From JAVVEG01 sp041751425 (GTDB lineage: Bacteria; Pseudomonadota; Gammaproteobacteria; Pseudomonadales; Pseudohongiellaceae): a stretch of 64,000 nucleotides of DNA. The notes under the pieces are model-generated. The model made no database searches. It was not told where the DNA came from and saw nothing but the letters and a program-made list of their open reading frames with translations. Position numbers and translations under genes: made by a program. This document shows, one piece after another, positions 36,325 to 46,241 of this stretch; position 1 is the first letter of the stretch, and each line of letters begins with the position of its first letter. The stretch is from contig JBGSXL010000017.1 in the NCBI GenBank assembly GCA_041751425.1, forward strand, positions 132,686 to 196,685. Reading direction: 5' to 3'.

Positions 36325-36750
36325 ATGAGCCTGATAGATGATGATATGGATCTGGAGCCGACCCCGGTTGGTGATCTGGCATTGCAAACGTTGGCCATGC
36401 CCCGGGATACGAATGCCAACGGTGACATCTTCGGTGGCTGGCTGGTATCACAAATGGACCTTGCTGCAGGTATCGCCACCAAGAAAGTAACCAAAGGTCG
36501 CTCTGCTACGGTATCCATTAAGAATGTAACTTTTTTGGCGCCGGTCAGCGTCGGTTCTGTGGTTAGTTGTTACGCGGAAATTCTGGAGATCGGGCGCAGC
36601 TCCATGCATATCAATATTGAGGTATGGATCTCCAATTCACTTACGCCAAATGGTCAGCAAAAAGTTGCCGAAGGTTTGTTTGTCTTTGTCGCTATTGATG
36701 ATAGTGGCCGCACGCGCAGAATTGGGCCAGTAGATATCAAGAAGAAATAA
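36325..36750 (+). CDS. yciA: YciA-type acyl-CoA thioesterase
   Basis: Hotdog-fold hydrolase that cleaves acyl-CoA to free acid and CoA. The protein has 141 residues (E. coli YciA is 132). The family signature NANGDIFGGWLVSQMDLAAG carries the catalytic Asp and the helix-capping Gly. VTKGRSATVSIKNVTFLAPV and the basic C-terminal RRIGP complete the fold. The frame is open from 36211, but the ATG at 36325 (MSLIDDDMDLEP) follows a purine-rich GGAAAGGAAA. A MOSC-domain gene follows after 33 bases. Confidence 0.9.
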   Translation: MSLIDDDMDLEPTPVGDLALQTLAMPRDTNANGDIFGGWLVSQMDLAAGIATKKVTKGRSATVSIKNVTFLAPVSVGSVVSCYAEILEIGRSSMHINIEVWISNSLTPNGQQKVAEGLFVFVAIDDSGRTRRIGPVDIKKK

Positions 36751-36783
36751 AAGCAGAACGAACAACAGAAAGGGAAGCAACAA

Positions 36784-37329
36784 ATGCACGCAAGCAAAAA
36801 ACAATTGGAAGCAACATTGCCGCATATTCAGGCAGCGCCAACTGATGCAGGACCCGTTGAATTGATAGTCTGTCGTCCTGCAAATAATCAACGCAAGGTG
36901 CTCACCGAGGCGCTTCTCGATCCCGAAACAGGCTTGCAGGGTGACAACTGGTTGCAGCGCGGAGACCCTTCAGCGACAAATCAAACTGCATATCGAAACA
37001 TGCAGATCAATATTATGAGTGCGCGCGCGGCAGCAGCTATTGCGCAGAATAAATCGCGCTGGTCATTGGCAGGTGATCAGTTCTTTATCGACATGGATTT
37101 GAGCGAGAACAATTTGCCGCCGGGCGCAAGACTCGCCATTGGCACAGCCATTCTGGAAATTACCGCGGAGCCACATTTGGGATGCAGGAAGTTCTCCGAT
37201 CACTTCGGTAAGGACGCGGTAATGTTTGTTAATTCGGATATAGGTAAAGCGCTGCACCTGCGCGGATTGAATGCGAAAATTGTGAAGAGTGGTATGGTCG
37301 TAACCGGTGATATGGCGCGCAAGTTGTAG
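36784..37329 (+). CDS. MOSC domain-containing protein
   Basis: A 181-residue protein of the MOSC (molybdenum cofactor sulfurase C-terminal) superfamily. The conserved Cys occurs in EITAEPHLGCRKFSDHFG, with a GLQGDNW segment earlier. MOSC proteins handle sulfur carried on a Cys, or bind molybdenum cofactor. The substrate here is unknown, and nothing else related to molybdopterin is in the window. An AAGGGAAG ribosome-binding site precedes the ATG. Confidence 0.8.
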   Translation: MHASKKQLEATLPHIQAAPTDAGPVELIVCRPANNQRKVLTEALLDPETGLQGDNWLQRGDPSATNQTAYRNMQINIMSARAAAAIAQNKSRWSLAGDQFFIDMDLSENNLPPGARLAIGTAILEITAEPHLGCRKFSDHFGKDAVMFVNSDIGKALHLRGLNAKIVKSGMVVTGDMARKL

Positions 37330-37422
37330 TTGTCAAAATCGCAAAAGATATAAAAATTAAAAGGAGTCAGCGGGCGCTCAAACAACACTATGCAGGAACT
37401 AAGAACATGTCAGGAGCAGCTT

Positions 37423-37824
37423 ATGAAAGGCAGTTGTCTGTGCAAGGCTATCGCTTACGAGATTGACAGTATTGATTTTCCAATTAGTCACTGCCACTGC
37501 ATCACATGCCAGAAAGCACATTCAGCAGCATTCGCCACAACAGCTAGAGTCATGCGAGAGAATTTCCGCTGGTTGCAGGGTGAGAAAAAAGTGGCAACAT
37601 ATGAGTCATCACCAGGCAAGCTGCGTCATTTCTGTCCGGCATGCGGTTCGCATCTGGTGGCTGAGCGCGTTGACATGGCTTATGTGATAGTGCGTGTTGC
37701 CACACTGGATGATGATCCCGGCATGGTTCCGGAGTTGCATATCTGGACAGCGCACGATCGGCCCTGGCTGGCGCACAAGAATCTAGATGAACATGAGGAA
37801 TGGCAGCCGGGACGAACGGTTTAA
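37423..37824 (+). CDS. GFA-family zinc protein (formaldehyde-activating-enzyme-like)
   Basis: A 133-residue CENP-V/GFA-fold protein. The zinc-binding cysteines appear in order: GSCLCKA, CHCITCQKAH and FCPACGSHL. Members are often annotated as glutathione-dependent formaldehyde-activating enzymes, but that activity is doubtful for most, so I give only the family. The frame is open from an ATG at 37390. I choose the ATG at 37423 (MKGSCLCKAIAYEI) because it is preceded by AGGAG at six bases and begins at the domain. Confidence 0.85.
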   Translation: MKGSCLCKAIAYEIDSIDFPISHCHCITCQKAHSAAFATTARVMRENFRWLQGEKKVATYESSPGKLRHFCPACGSHLVAERVDMAYVIVRVATLDDDPGMVPELHIWTAHDRPWLAHKNLDEHEEWQPGRTV

Positions 37825-37883
37825 CAAATAGCAACGGTCATCAGTAAAATAGAATTCCATTTTGGAATGTGACAAGGTGAAGT

Positions 37884-38591
37884 ATGGTTTCAATATCTTC
37901 GTTGCATGGCAGCGTAAATTCAAAACTAACATTGCTGCTTATAGTCGTGCTGGGTTTGACGGCGCTACCCTCGTCAGCGCAAGAATCGACTGCGCAGAGT
38001 CCCAGCATTGAAAGTAGTCTCGATCAGGCATGGGACGCCATCGAGACACTGGATGCGTTAGCAGTTACCTGTCAGGTCAATTTGGAACCACAAGATTCTG
38101 AAAATCTTCCTGGGGCAGAGTGTCGCGATTTCATGGCGCAAATGCATGGACCTGCTTTCCAGAGTTACCGATCGCATTGTGATGCCGTACTTGTCTGGCG
38201 CGACGCGCAGATTGCACAACGTTTCGCACAAACTACCGATGAGAACACAAACGATGTTCAACAGAGCAATGCGCTGTTGGATAATATGATGCGCGCGGAG
38301 TACGTGTGTGGGGTCGATGCGTTGGCCAGACGCAGTGAACATATTATTCCCGTTTACCAGTCTATCGATGGCGTTCAACAACAATACAGTGATGGCAGAC
38401 AGCATCTTCTGAACAGGATACAGGATTTGCAGTTTCAACAACGCGAAACAGCGGAGCGGCAAAGAGCATTGCGCGCAATGGAGGATTCGCGAACGCGACA
38501 AGACAGGTTGACAGGAGAGCTTTTTGATCGTCAGACACTGGAATTATTGCGACAACAATTACGGCAGGAACAACTAAGACCAAATCCTTGA
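37884..38591 (+). CDS. Exported protein of unknown function
   Basis: A 235-residue protein with a signal peptide (about residues 1-32: basic start, LTLLLIVVLGLTALPSSA, cleavage near SSA-QES). The mature part has a Cys-containing region (TCQVNLEP, ECRDFM, SHCDAV, EYVCGVD), so disulfides are possible, followed by a Gln/Arg-rich coiled coil from about 170 to the end. No family recognised. An AAGGTGA precedes the ATG. It is convergent with uvrD with a 24-base gap. Confidence 0.7.
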   Translation: MVSISSLHGSVNSKLTLLLIVVLGLTALPSSAQESTAQSPSIESSLDQAWDAIETLDALAVTCQVNLEPQDSENLPGAECRDFMAQMHGPAFQSYRSHCDAVLVWRDAQIAQRFAQTTDENTNDVQQSNALLDNMMRAEYVCGVDALARRSEHIIPVYQSIDGVQQQYSDGRQHLLNRIQDLQFQQRETAERQRALRAMEDSRTRQDRLTGELFDRQTLELLRQQLRQEQLRPNP

Positions 38592-38615
38592 ATAAGGTTC
38601 AACTTCGCGCATCAA

Positions 38616-40853
38616 TCAAGCAACCACTTCCAGCCGCGCAAACGACAGCACCAGCCACTTGCTGCCCGCTTCCTTGAAATTTACCTGCACGCGCGCATTC
38701 GGTCCGCTGCCCTCATAATTAAGCACAACTCCTTCGCCGAACTTGCCATGCCGTACACGCTGCCCCAGTGAGATTTCTGTTTCAGGAACCTGTGCGCCAG
38801 ACATAACATGTTTATTGTTAGACATGGTACCTGTTGAGCCACTTGAGTTACGACCATAAGCGGCATTATTACCATAACCGAATGGACGGCTGACAGTGGA
38901 CTTCAAACGTACCTGCTCAATCAACTCCTGCGGAATCTCGCGAATGAATCGCGAAGGCCGGGTCAAATTCACTTCGCCATGCAGGCGTCGTGACTCGGCA
39001 TAGGTAATAGTCAGTTTCTTCATTGCACGAGTGATGCCCACATAGCAAAGGCGCCGCTCTTCCTCCAGGCCGCTGAGATTTTCCATCGACATCTTGTGAG
39101 GGAACAATCCTTCTTCCATGCCGGCAAGAAACACCATTGGGAACTCCAGCCCCTTGGCCGAGTGCAGCGTCATCAACTGCACCGCATCTTCAGATTCCGC
39201 TGCCTGCGCATCGCCGGCATCCAGCGCGGCCTGATCCAGAAACGCTGCGAGCACATCGGCTTCCGTGAACTCTTCGTCACCCGCAAACTCTTCCGCGAAG
39301 CTGCTGGTTGCGTTCACCAGCTCCTCCAGGTTCTCGATGCGGCCCTGAGCTTTCTCGCCGCCTTCTTTCTGATGGTGTTGCACCAGGCCACTGCGCTCAA
39401 CCACCATCGCAACTTTCTTGTCCAGCGACAAGGCATCACTGTCACTTTGCAAACCATTAATCAGGCGCATGAAGTTTTGTACGGCAGCTATTGCGCGTGC
39501 GGGCAGCACATTGTGCGTCACACATTGCTGACAGGCAGCCCACAATGAAATATCGCTGCTGCGGGCGATGTCGCGGATCATGTCCAGCGTGCGACCACCT
39601 ATGCCACGCGTTGGCACATTGATGACGCGCTCCATTGCGGTATCATCGTTGCGGTTCATCAACAAGCGCAGATAAGCCAGCGCATTGCGAATCTCCAGCC
39701 GCTCGTAAAAGCGATGGCCGCCATAAATACGATAAGGCATCGCAACGCGCAACAGCGCATCTTCCAGTTCGCGTGACTGGGCATTAGAACGATACAGAAT
39801 GGCGGCGTCAGATAAGCGATTGCCTGTGTTCAACCAGTCCTGTAAACGGTCTACGATAAAACGCGCTTCGTCCTGTTCATTGAATGCCTCGTACAGGGAA
39901 ATAGCTTCGCCCTCGGCATCCTCTGTCCATAACTCTTTGCCCAGTCTGCCCTGATTGTTGTTGATCAGTTTGTTGGCGGCTTTCAAAATGGTAGACGTGG
40001 AACGGTAATTCTGTTCCAGGCGAATCGTGTCGGCTCCGGGGAAGTCCTTGTTGAACTGTTGAATGTTTTCAATCTTGGCGCCGCGCCAGCCATAGATAGA
40101 CTGATCATCATCGCCCACCACCATCAGGAAATTTTCCTTACCTGCCAATACGCGCAACCAGGCGTACTGAATAGCATTGGTGTCCTGAAACTCATCCACC
40201 AGAATATGCTTAAATCTTTTCTGGTAGTGCTGCAGAATCTGCGGAGAGTTCAACCACAGCTCGTGCGCACGTAACAGAATCTCGCCGAAGTCGACCATGC
40301 CGCCCCTGTTGCACGCATCCTCATAAGCGAGGTAAACGGTAATCATCGTGCGCGTGTATTCATCACCAAAATGTTCTATGCCGGCGGCGCGTCTGCCTTC
40401 ATCTTTTTGCGAATTGATGTACCACTGAATCTGGCGAGGCGGCCAGCGCTCTTCATCGATGTTGAGATTTTTACAGAGCCGTTTTATCAGGCGCAGCTGA
40501 TCGTCGCTGTCCAGGATATGAAAGTTTTCCTGAAGCCCGGCTTCTTTCCAGTGCGCACGTAATAGCCGATGCGCCAAACCATGAAATGTTCCTACCCACA
40601 TGCCACCGGTAGGTTGGTGCAATAATTCTTCAATGCGGTTGCGCATCTCCCTGGCAGCCTTGTTCGTGAACGTCACAGAGAGTATGCCGAACGGTGAAAT
40701 GCCTTCAGTCTGCATCAACCACGCAATGCGATGCACCAGGACCCGGGTCTTGCCACTGCCTGCGCCGGCCAGTACCAATAAATTATTGGCAGGCGCTGCA
40801 ACGGCTTGACGCTGGGGATCATTAAGGGAATCAAGAATGTAGGAAACGTCCAT
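38616..40853 (-). CDS. uvrD: DNA helicase II
   Basis: Superfamily 1 3'-5' helicase acting in nucleotide excision and mismatch repair. The protein has 745 residues (E. coli 720). Walker A is LAGAGSGKTRVLVHRI (residues 29-44). Motifs FTNKAAREM, VDEFQDTN, GDDDQSIYGWRGA, LEQNYRS and VMTLHSAKGLEF-like (LMTLHSAKGLEFPMVFLAG) follow in order. The C-terminal Tudor-like domain (GQRVRHGKFGEGVVLNYEG) supports UvrD, although Rep and PcrA relatives share the core. It is divergent from glutaryl-CoA dehydrogenase across 189 bases. Confidence 0.95.
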   Translation of the reverse strand: MDVSYILDSLNDPQRQAVAAPANNLLVLAGAGSGKTRVLVHRIAWLMQTEGISPFGILSVTFTNKAAREMRNRIEELLHQPTGGMWVGTFHGLAHRLLRAHWKEAGLQENFHILDSDDQLRLIKRLCKNLNIDEERWPPRQIQWYINSQKDEGRRAAGIEHFGDEYTRTMITVYLAYEDACNRGGMVDFGEILLRAHELWLNSPQILQHYQKRFKHILVDEFQDTNAIQYAWLRVLAGKENFLMVVGDDDQSIYGWRGAKIENIQQFNKDFPGADTIRLEQNYRSTSTILKAANKLINNNQGRLGKELWTEDAEGEAISLYEAFNEQDEARFIVDRLQDWLNTGNRLSDAAILYRSNAQSRELEDALLRVAMPYRIYGGHRFYERLEIRNALAYLRLLMNRNDDTAMERVINVPTRGIGGRTLDMIRDIARSSDISLWAACQQCVTHNVLPARAIAAVQNFMRLINGLQSDSDALSLDKKVAMVVERSGLVQHHQKEGGEKAQGRIENLEELVNATSSFAEEFAGDEEFTEADVLAAFLDQAALDAGDAQAAESEDAVQLMTLHSAKGLEFPMVFLAGMEEGLFPHKMSMENLSGLEEERRLCYVGITRAMKKLTITYAESRRLHGEVNLTRPSRFIREIPQELIEQVRLKSTVSRPFGYGNNAAYGRNSSGSTGTMSNNKHVMSGAQVPETEISLGQRVRHGKFGEGVVLNYEGSGPNARVQVNFKEAGSKWLVLSFARLEVVA

Positions 40854-41042
40854 TGAGCTCTTCAGTCACAGTTCAATCGGGCTGTCATTTTCAGATGTCG
40901 GCGCAGGTGTCAGCAATGGTATCACCAATGCCGACAAGCAGGGGACCGTTGGGGTGAATTGCGGCATTTCGAGCGAAAGTTCGCTTTTGTCGCCAACAGT
41001 AACTTGCTAATATGCGCCTTCTTTATTTCCCAGGAGCACACC

Positions 41043-42230
41043 ATGTCTGCCAATTCAGACAACGCCAAATTCAATTGGCAAGATCCATTCCTCATGGATG
41101 AGATGTTAAGCGAAGAAGAACGCATGGTTCGCGATACCGCTCGCCAGTATGCGCAGGAAAAATTATTACCTCGTGTTCGTGATGCGTATCGCAAGGAATA
41201 CACAGACCCGGCTATCTTTCGGGAAATGGGTGAACTGGGTTTGCTGGGTTCCGCACTGCATGGTTATGGTTGTGCCGGTGTTAATTACGTCAGCTATGGT
41301 CTGATTGCGCGCGAGATAGAAGCGGTGGATTCAGGATATCGCTCCATGCTCAGCGTGCAATCCAGTCTGGTCATGCATCCTATATACGCTTATGGCACTG
41401 AGGAGCAGAAGCAGAAGTATCTGCCCAAACTGGCTACCGGCGAATGGATTGGTTGTTTCGGCCTGACCGAACCTGATTACGGTTCCGACCCGGCTGGTAT
41501 GCTGACACGCGCCCGTAAGGTGGATGGCGGCTACAGCATGAGTGGTGCCAAGAATTGGATCAGCAACTCCCCCATTGCCGATGTCTTTGTCGTCTGGGGA
41601 AAAACCGACGATGGCCTGATACGTGGTTTTGTCTTGGAAAAGGGCATGAAAGGCCTGTCCGCGCCCAAGATTGAGGGTAAATTGGCGTTACGTGCTTCTA
41701 TCACCGGCGAAATCGTCATGGATGAAGTGTTTGTTCCCGAGGAAAACCTGCTGCCTGGCGTGCATGGCCTGAAGGGTCCGTTTGGTTGTCTGAACTCGGC
41801 GCGTCTGGGCATAGCCTGGGGCGCATTGGGTGCTGCCGAAACCTGCTGGCACACAGCGTTGCAATACACGCTGGACCGCAAGCAGTTCGACCGTCCGCTG
41901 GCGGCAAACCAATTGATTCAGAAAAAACTGGCTGTGATGCAGACGGATATCTCCATCGGATTGCTGGCCTGTTTGCAGGGTACCCGTCTGCGTGATGAAG
42001 GCAAACTGGCACCGCCACTGATTTCCCTGCTTAAGCGCAATTCCTGCCTGAAAGCACTGGACGTGGCGCGTGAAGCACGCGATATGCTGGGAGGCAATGG
42101 CATCTCTGACGAGTATCCGGTAATGCGTCATGCGCAGAATCTGGAAGTGGTCAATACCTACGAAGGTACGCAGGATATTCACGCGTTGATCCTGGGTCGG
42201 GCACAGACCGGTATCCAGGCGTTCAGCTAA
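41043..42230 (+). CDS. gcdH: Glutaryl-CoA dehydrogenase
   Basis: FAD-dependent acyl-CoA dehydrogenase that oxidises and decarboxylates glutaryl-CoA to crotonyl-CoA in lysine and tryptophan catabolism. The protein has 395 residues, typical for GcdH. FGLTEPDYGSDPAGM is the flavin-binding signature. The catalytic base Glu lies in NTYEGTQDIHALILGRAQTG, as in GcdH. The N-terminus WQDPFLMDEMLSEEERMVRDTAR also fits. The ATG at 41043 has AGGAG just upstream; the frame is open from 40959. An intrinsic terminator follows. Confidence 0.93.
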   Translation: MSANSDNAKFNWQDPFLMDEMLSEEERMVRDTARQYAQEKLLPRVRDAYRKEYTDPAIFREMGELGLLGSALHGYGCAGVNYVSYGLIAREIEAVDSGYRSMLSVQSSLVMHPIYAYGTEEQKQKYLPKLATGEWIGCFGLTEPDYGSDPAGMLTRARKVDGGYSMSGAKNWISNSPIADVFVVWGKTDDGLIRGFVLEKGMKGLSAPKIEGKLALRASITGEIVMDEVFVPEENLLPGVHGLKGPFGCLNSARLGIAWGALGAAETCWHTALQYTLDRKQFDRPLAANQLIQKKLAVMQTDISIGLLACLQGTRLRDEGKLAPPLISLLKRNSCLKALDVAREARDMLGGNGISDEYPVMRHAQNLEVVNTYEGTQDIHALILGRAQTGIQAFS

Positions 42231-42294
42231 GCCGCTTAAGCGTGCTGAATGCGTGATAAATCATCACAAAATTGATCAATAAGTAGCCGTACTG

Positions 42295-42329
42295 AAACAG
42301 GTTTCTGTGTTAAAGCAGAAGCCTGTTTT
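42295..42329 (+). terminator. Intrinsic terminator after gcdH
   Basis: An interrupted inverted repeat AAACAGG (42295-42301) ... CCTGTTT (42322-42328), with inner pairing TTCTG/CAGAA, is followed by a short T run. The T tract is brief, so efficiency may be moderate. Confidence 0.65.
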
Positions 42330-42614
42330 CCTATAAAAACCCTATATCCGTAAACAATCCGCAAATTCTCTGCAAAACCTTCGCTTAATCTCTTGAATGA
42401 GTTCATTTTTCTACCTCCAACCTATTCCAATATACGGTTTCCCGAGTCTATAATGCCGCATGGTTCAAAATGTGACATTTCGTCATATGCAAGAACCAAG
42501 CAACACGCTGCAATCTTTGGGCCTTAGGCTTTATCGATTAGCAGAAGGGCATCCGCCCGATCCGACTAACTATCAGTCGGCTTGTGAGAACTATAATTTA
42601 AGGGACCCACACTA
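42330..42614. promoter_or_regulatory. Upstream region of the TonB-dependent receptor gene
   Basis: Gene-free stretch between the gcdH terminator and the receptor gene. Two TATAAT hexamers are present (42449-42454 and 42592-42597), but neither has a convincing -35 element, so the promoter may need an activator. No Fur-box-like palindrome was seen. AAGGGA at 42599-42604 is the ribosome-binding site. Confidence 0.4.
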
Positions 42615-45512
42615 ATGGCTACAAATAACAACTTAAGACGTGCGATAAAAATTGCACTGGTTACCGGCGCCTATTCGGTCGGAGCTGGTGTAATGGGATC
42701 TGCCTACGCGCAGCAACCCGCAGCTAATCAAGTGGAAGAAATTACCGTAACGGGCAGCCGCATTGTCCGTCAGGATTACAACTCAACCAGTCCGGTATTT
42801 ACTCTGGACTCCAGCGCAATCCGCGACGCGGGCACCATGCAGATCGAACAGGTTCTGAATGAACTGCCACAACTGGTACCTTCAATCACAACTACTTCCA
42901 ACAACCCATCCAATGGTGGCCAGGCGAACATTAACCTGCGCGGCCTCGGAACCGGCCGTACTCTGGTTCTGATGGACGGTGCGCGTATTCAACCTTCTAA
43001 CGTAAGTGGCGTGATCGACCTGAACACAATTCCGTCAGCGCTGATTCAAAGCGTGGAAATTGTAAGTGGCGGCGGTTCTGCGATTTACGGTTCTGATGCG
43101 ATTTCTGGTGTGGTAAACATCAAGATGCGTCGTGACTTCGAAGGCGTTCAGGTCAGCGGTATGACCGGACGCACAGCAGAAGGCGACGGCGACCAGAATA
43201 ACATCAGCCTGGTAATGGGTGGCAATTTCGACGATAACCGTGGTAACGCGGTATTGTTTGTCAGCTACGACGATCGTGATGGCGTATTTGCCGGAGACCG
43301 TAAGTTCTCCCAGGTAGCACTGGGACCAGCTCTGACGCCACTGGGCTCAGCTGCGATTCCTGATGGCTATTATGTTGCGTCAGGCAATAACCCAGCCACT
43401 CAGGCTTCCTATGATGCCGCATTCGGACCAGGCGCTGTAGCCAGTTCAGGGTGGATTGGTTTCAACGCTGATGGCTCACTCTTCTCCCGTATAGGTACGG
43501 TGGGTTACACAGGTGATAAAACTGACATCGGTTTCAACCCGAACGTTTTCACCTACAATTATGCGCCGGTAAACTACCTGCAATTGCCACTCGAGCGTCG
43601 TCAATTGGCGGCGATGGCGCATTACAACCTGACCGACAATCTAGAAGTCTATACAAGAATGTCGGTGACAAGCTACTCGGCCTCACAAGAGCTGGCAGCA
43701 ACGCCTGTCACTTCTGGTGTTGGTTCCACAGTCTCAGCCAGCAACCCGTTTATTCCAGCCCCTCTGGCTAATATACTTGCATCAAGAACCAATCCGACGG
43801 CGCCGTTTACGTTCTTCAAGCGCACCATCGAAATTGGTCCACGTAGAAGCGTCAACGATTACGACGTGGCACAAATTACTGTGGGTACCCGTGGCGACCT
43901 GGAACTGGGCGATTACACCTGGAACTGGGATGTGTTCGGTAGCTGGGGTCGTACTCAACGTACTGAAGTACAAACCGGTAACGTATCCCGTTCCAAGCTG
44001 CAGTCTGCTTACAATGCAACAGCAGCAAATCCTGACCCGCTGGGCTGTGGTGGCTTGAACCCGTTCGGCCTGAATCGTATTTCTGCTCCTTGTGCGCAAG
44101 CTATTGCCGTGCAGGCGCAAAACACCACGATTCTGGAAAACAAGTTCGCAGCAGCCAGCTTCACCGGTGGTGTGCTCGAGTTGCCAGCCGGTACATTGAT
44201 GGCAGCGTTTGGTGCTGAATACCGCGACAGTGAAGCGGAATTCCGTCCTGACCAGTTCCTGTCCAGCGGCGACGTGGTAGGCTTCAACGCCGGCCAGCCG
44301 ATCACTGGCGGCATTGATGTCACCGAATACTTCGTTGAGGTTTCTGTGCCATTACTGGCTGAAATGCCTGGTATTGACTACCTGGGTCTGGATGCCGCGT
44401 ATCGATACTCGGATTACAACCTGGCAGGTGGTGTAGAGACCTACATGGCTGGCCTGCAGTATGAGCCATTTGAGCAATTGATGTTCCGCGCCTCCTATAA
44501 CCGCGCGATTGCAGCCCCAAGCGTGAGCCAGTTGTTTGCTCCGCAAACTGAGGGCTTCCCAGCCTATACAGATCCGTGCTGGAATGGCAGCGCCGAGCGT
44601 ACCGGCCCCAATGCATCACAAGTCAATGCATTGTGTGCGGCGCAAGGTGCACCTGCCAACTTCCCACAGGGTAACTCCCAGGTACGTGCGCTGGTTGGTG
44701 GTAACGTGAATCTGGCACCAGAAATCGCGGATACCTACACGTTCGGCGCCGTTTGGTCGCCTGAAGTTGCAGGCGACACGTTGCGCCTGGCAGTTGACTG
44801 GTTCCGCTACGAGATCGAAGAGCGTATCGGCAGTGTTGGCGCCGCTTCAATCGTTTCCCGTTGCTTCAATGGCCAGAATGCCAACCCAAGTTACAGCTTG
44901 AGCAATCAGTGGTGTGGCTTCTTTGAGCGTAGCTCTGGTGGTGTTGCTGAGAACGTGCGTGCGAACGCGCAGAATCTGGGCACCATGAATGTAGAAGGTA
45001 TCGACCTGCAGTCAGACTACGGCTTCGATTTAGGACCAGGCCGCATCAATACCAGTCTGGCAATGACCTACCTGATGGAATGGCAGCAACAGGAAGATCC
45101 TGCTGCTCCTTTGACGGATCAGGCTGGTACTATCGGTGAGATCTTCGGCGAAACTTTCCCTGAGTGGAAAGGCCGCTTGTCAGTGGGCTATGCCTTCAGC
45201 GATTACAACCTACAATGGACGATGAACTATGTCGATGGCATGAAAGTTGTAAACAGCAATGCGGCACGTACAGATGTTGTGAACGGCCTGGCACCTAAAG
45301 TCAGCAGTTATACGCTGCATCGTTTGACTGGTAGCTGGAATCCACGTCAGGTTGATGGCCTCAGTTTGACACTGGGCGTTGCCAACTTGCTCGATGAAGA
45401 GCCGCCAATCTTCACGACTGACGGTGGTGCTGGTGTTCAGTCGAACACTGATCCATCAACGTACGATGTACTGGGAAGAAGATACTTCCTGCAAGCTACG
45501 TACTCGTTCTGA
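42615..45512 (+). CDS. TonB-dependent outer-membrane receptor
   Basis: A 965-residue receptor for TonB-energised uptake. The signal peptide ends at about residue 32 (SAYA-QQ). A TonB-box-like stretch VEEITVTGSRI follows. The plug domain (about 55-175) includes INLRGLGTGRTLVLMDGARI and SAIYGSDAISGVVNIKMR. The large beta-barrel ends in GRRYFLQATYSF with the terminal Phe typical of outer-membrane proteins. Its type, with the IVRQDYNSTSPV start, resembles the large receptors common in Cellvibrio-like, Alteromonas-like, Caulobacter and Xanthomonas bacteria for oligosaccharides or peptides. The ligand cannot be told. A strong terminator follows. Confidence 0.93.
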   Translation: MATNNNLRRAIKIALVTGAYSVGAGVMGSAYAQQPAANQVEEITVTGSRIVRQDYNSTSPVFTLDSSAIRDAGTMQIEQVLNELPQLVPSITTTSNNPSNGGQANINLRGLGTGRTLVLMDGARIQPSNVSGVIDLNTIPSALIQSVEIVSGGGSAIYGSDAISGVVNIKMRRDFEGVQVSGMTGRTAEGDGDQNNISLVMGGNFDDNRGNAVLFVSYDDRDGVFAGDRKFSQVALGPALTPLGSAAIPDGYYVASGNNPATQASYDAAFGPGAVASSGWIGFNADGSLFSRIGTVGYTGDKTDIGFNPNVFTYNYAPVNYLQLPLERRQLAAMAHYNLTDNLEVYTRMSVTSYSASQELAATPVTSGVGSTVSASNPFIPAPLANILASRTNPTAPFTFFKRTIEIGPRRSVNDYDVAQITVGTRGDLELGDYTWNWDVFGSWGRTQRTEVQTGNVSRSKLQSAYNATAANPDPLGCGGLNPFGLNRISAPCAQAIAVQAQNTTILENKFAAASFTGGVLELPAGTLMAAFGAEYRDSEAEFRPDQFLSSGDVVGFNAGQPITGGIDVTEYFVEVSVPLLAEMPGIDYLGLDAAYRYSDYNLAGGVETYMAGLQYEPFEQLMFRASYNRAIAAPSVSQLFAPQTEGFPAYTDPCWNGSAERTGPNASQVNALCAAQGAPANFPQGNSQVRALVGGNVNLAPEIADTYTFGAVWSPEVAGDTLRLAVDWFRYEIEERIGSVGAASIVSRCFNGQNANPSYSLSNQWCGFFERSSGGVAENVRANAQNLGTMNVEGIDLQSDYGFDLGPGRINTSLAMTYLMEWQQQEDPAAPLTDQAGTIGEIFGETFPEWKGRLSVGYAFSDYNLQWTMNYVDGMKVVNSNAARTDVVNGLAPKVSSYTLHRLTGSWNPRQVDGLSLTLGVANLLDEEPPIFTTDGGAGVQSNTDPSTYDVLGRRYFLQATYSF

Positions 45513-45522
45513 TGAAACAAAG

Positions 45523-45555
45523 GCCGCCGCTTCGCAAGGAGCGGCGGCTTTTTTT
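45523..45555 (+). terminator. Strong intrinsic terminator after the TonB-dependent receptor
   Basis: A perfect eight-base-pair GC stem GCCGCCGC/GCGGCGGC (45523-45530 with 45541-45548) with a ten-base loop is followed by seven T. Confidence 0.95.
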
Positions 45556-45581
45556 ATTCCCGAAAAAGAAGAAGAACTGAC

Positions 45582-46241
45582 TTGAAAAAAACACCCTTAC
45601 AAATATTTCCACTCTTCGCAGCGCCAGTTGCCACACGCACACTGGAAGGCGCTGACGCTTTAAATGCCGAGTTAGAAAAACTGGTATTGGCGCGTGAGAA
45701 TCAGCAATATCGCAATCCGCACCCGACGCATATAGAGCAGCGGGAAGTATTCGAAAGCAACTTTGATATGTTCCGCTGGCCGGAACCCTGTGTACAAACA
45801 CTGCGCGGCTTCATGCTGGAATCTATTGGAGAGGTTGTGGCTGATCTCAATGGCTACACATCGGAAGAGATGGCAAAGCTGCAGTTACATAATCACACGT
45901 GGTTTCATGTCACCCGGCACGGAGGCTCCTTCGTTGCACACAATCATCCCATGGCCTCGTGGTCTGCGGTGTATTGCGTGCGGGCAGGAGAACAGGTTGC
46001 AGATAGACGTGATAGCGGTGTGTTGAGATTCATGGATCATCGGCCAGGCTCAAATATGTTTCTTGATCCAGGCAATGTCCGCGTTCGTGTGCCATTTAAT
46101 TTTGGGCATTACTCCATGCGACTCGCTGCGGGTCAGATAATCATATTCCCGTCGTATTTGGTGCACGAAGTGGCGACTTTCCTGGGCAATGATTTACGCA
46201 TTACTATTGCCAGCAACTGCTGGTTCACTTTACGCGCTTAA
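45582..46241 (+). CDS. Putative 2-oxoglutarate/Fe(II) oxygenase (TIGR02466-type)
   Basis: A 219-residue protein resembling the TIGR02466 family of predicted 2OG-Fe(II) oxygenases. Candidate iron ligands are His in SFVAHNHPMASWSAVYCV and His in FPSYLVHEV, with an Arg soon after (NDLRITIASN) that would bind 2-oxoglutarate. The start is a TTG at 45582 with only a weak ribosome-binding site; no ATG exists before residue 59. It sits just after the terminator of the TonB receptor. In several gammaproteobacteria and alphaproteobacteria such oxygenases accompany TonB receptors. Its 3' end overlaps the convergent methyltransferase by 17 bases. Confidence 0.75.
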   Translation: MKKTPLQIFPLFAAPVATRTLEGADALNAELEKLVLARENQQYRNPHPTHIEQREVFESNFDMFRWPEPCVQTLRGFMLESIGEVVADLNGYTSEEMAKLQLHNHTWFHVTRHGGSFVAHNHPMASWSAVYCVRAGEQVADRRDSGVLRFMDHRPGSNMFLDPGNVRVRVPFNFGHYSMRLAAGQIIIFPSYLVHEVATFLGNDLRITIASNCWFTLRA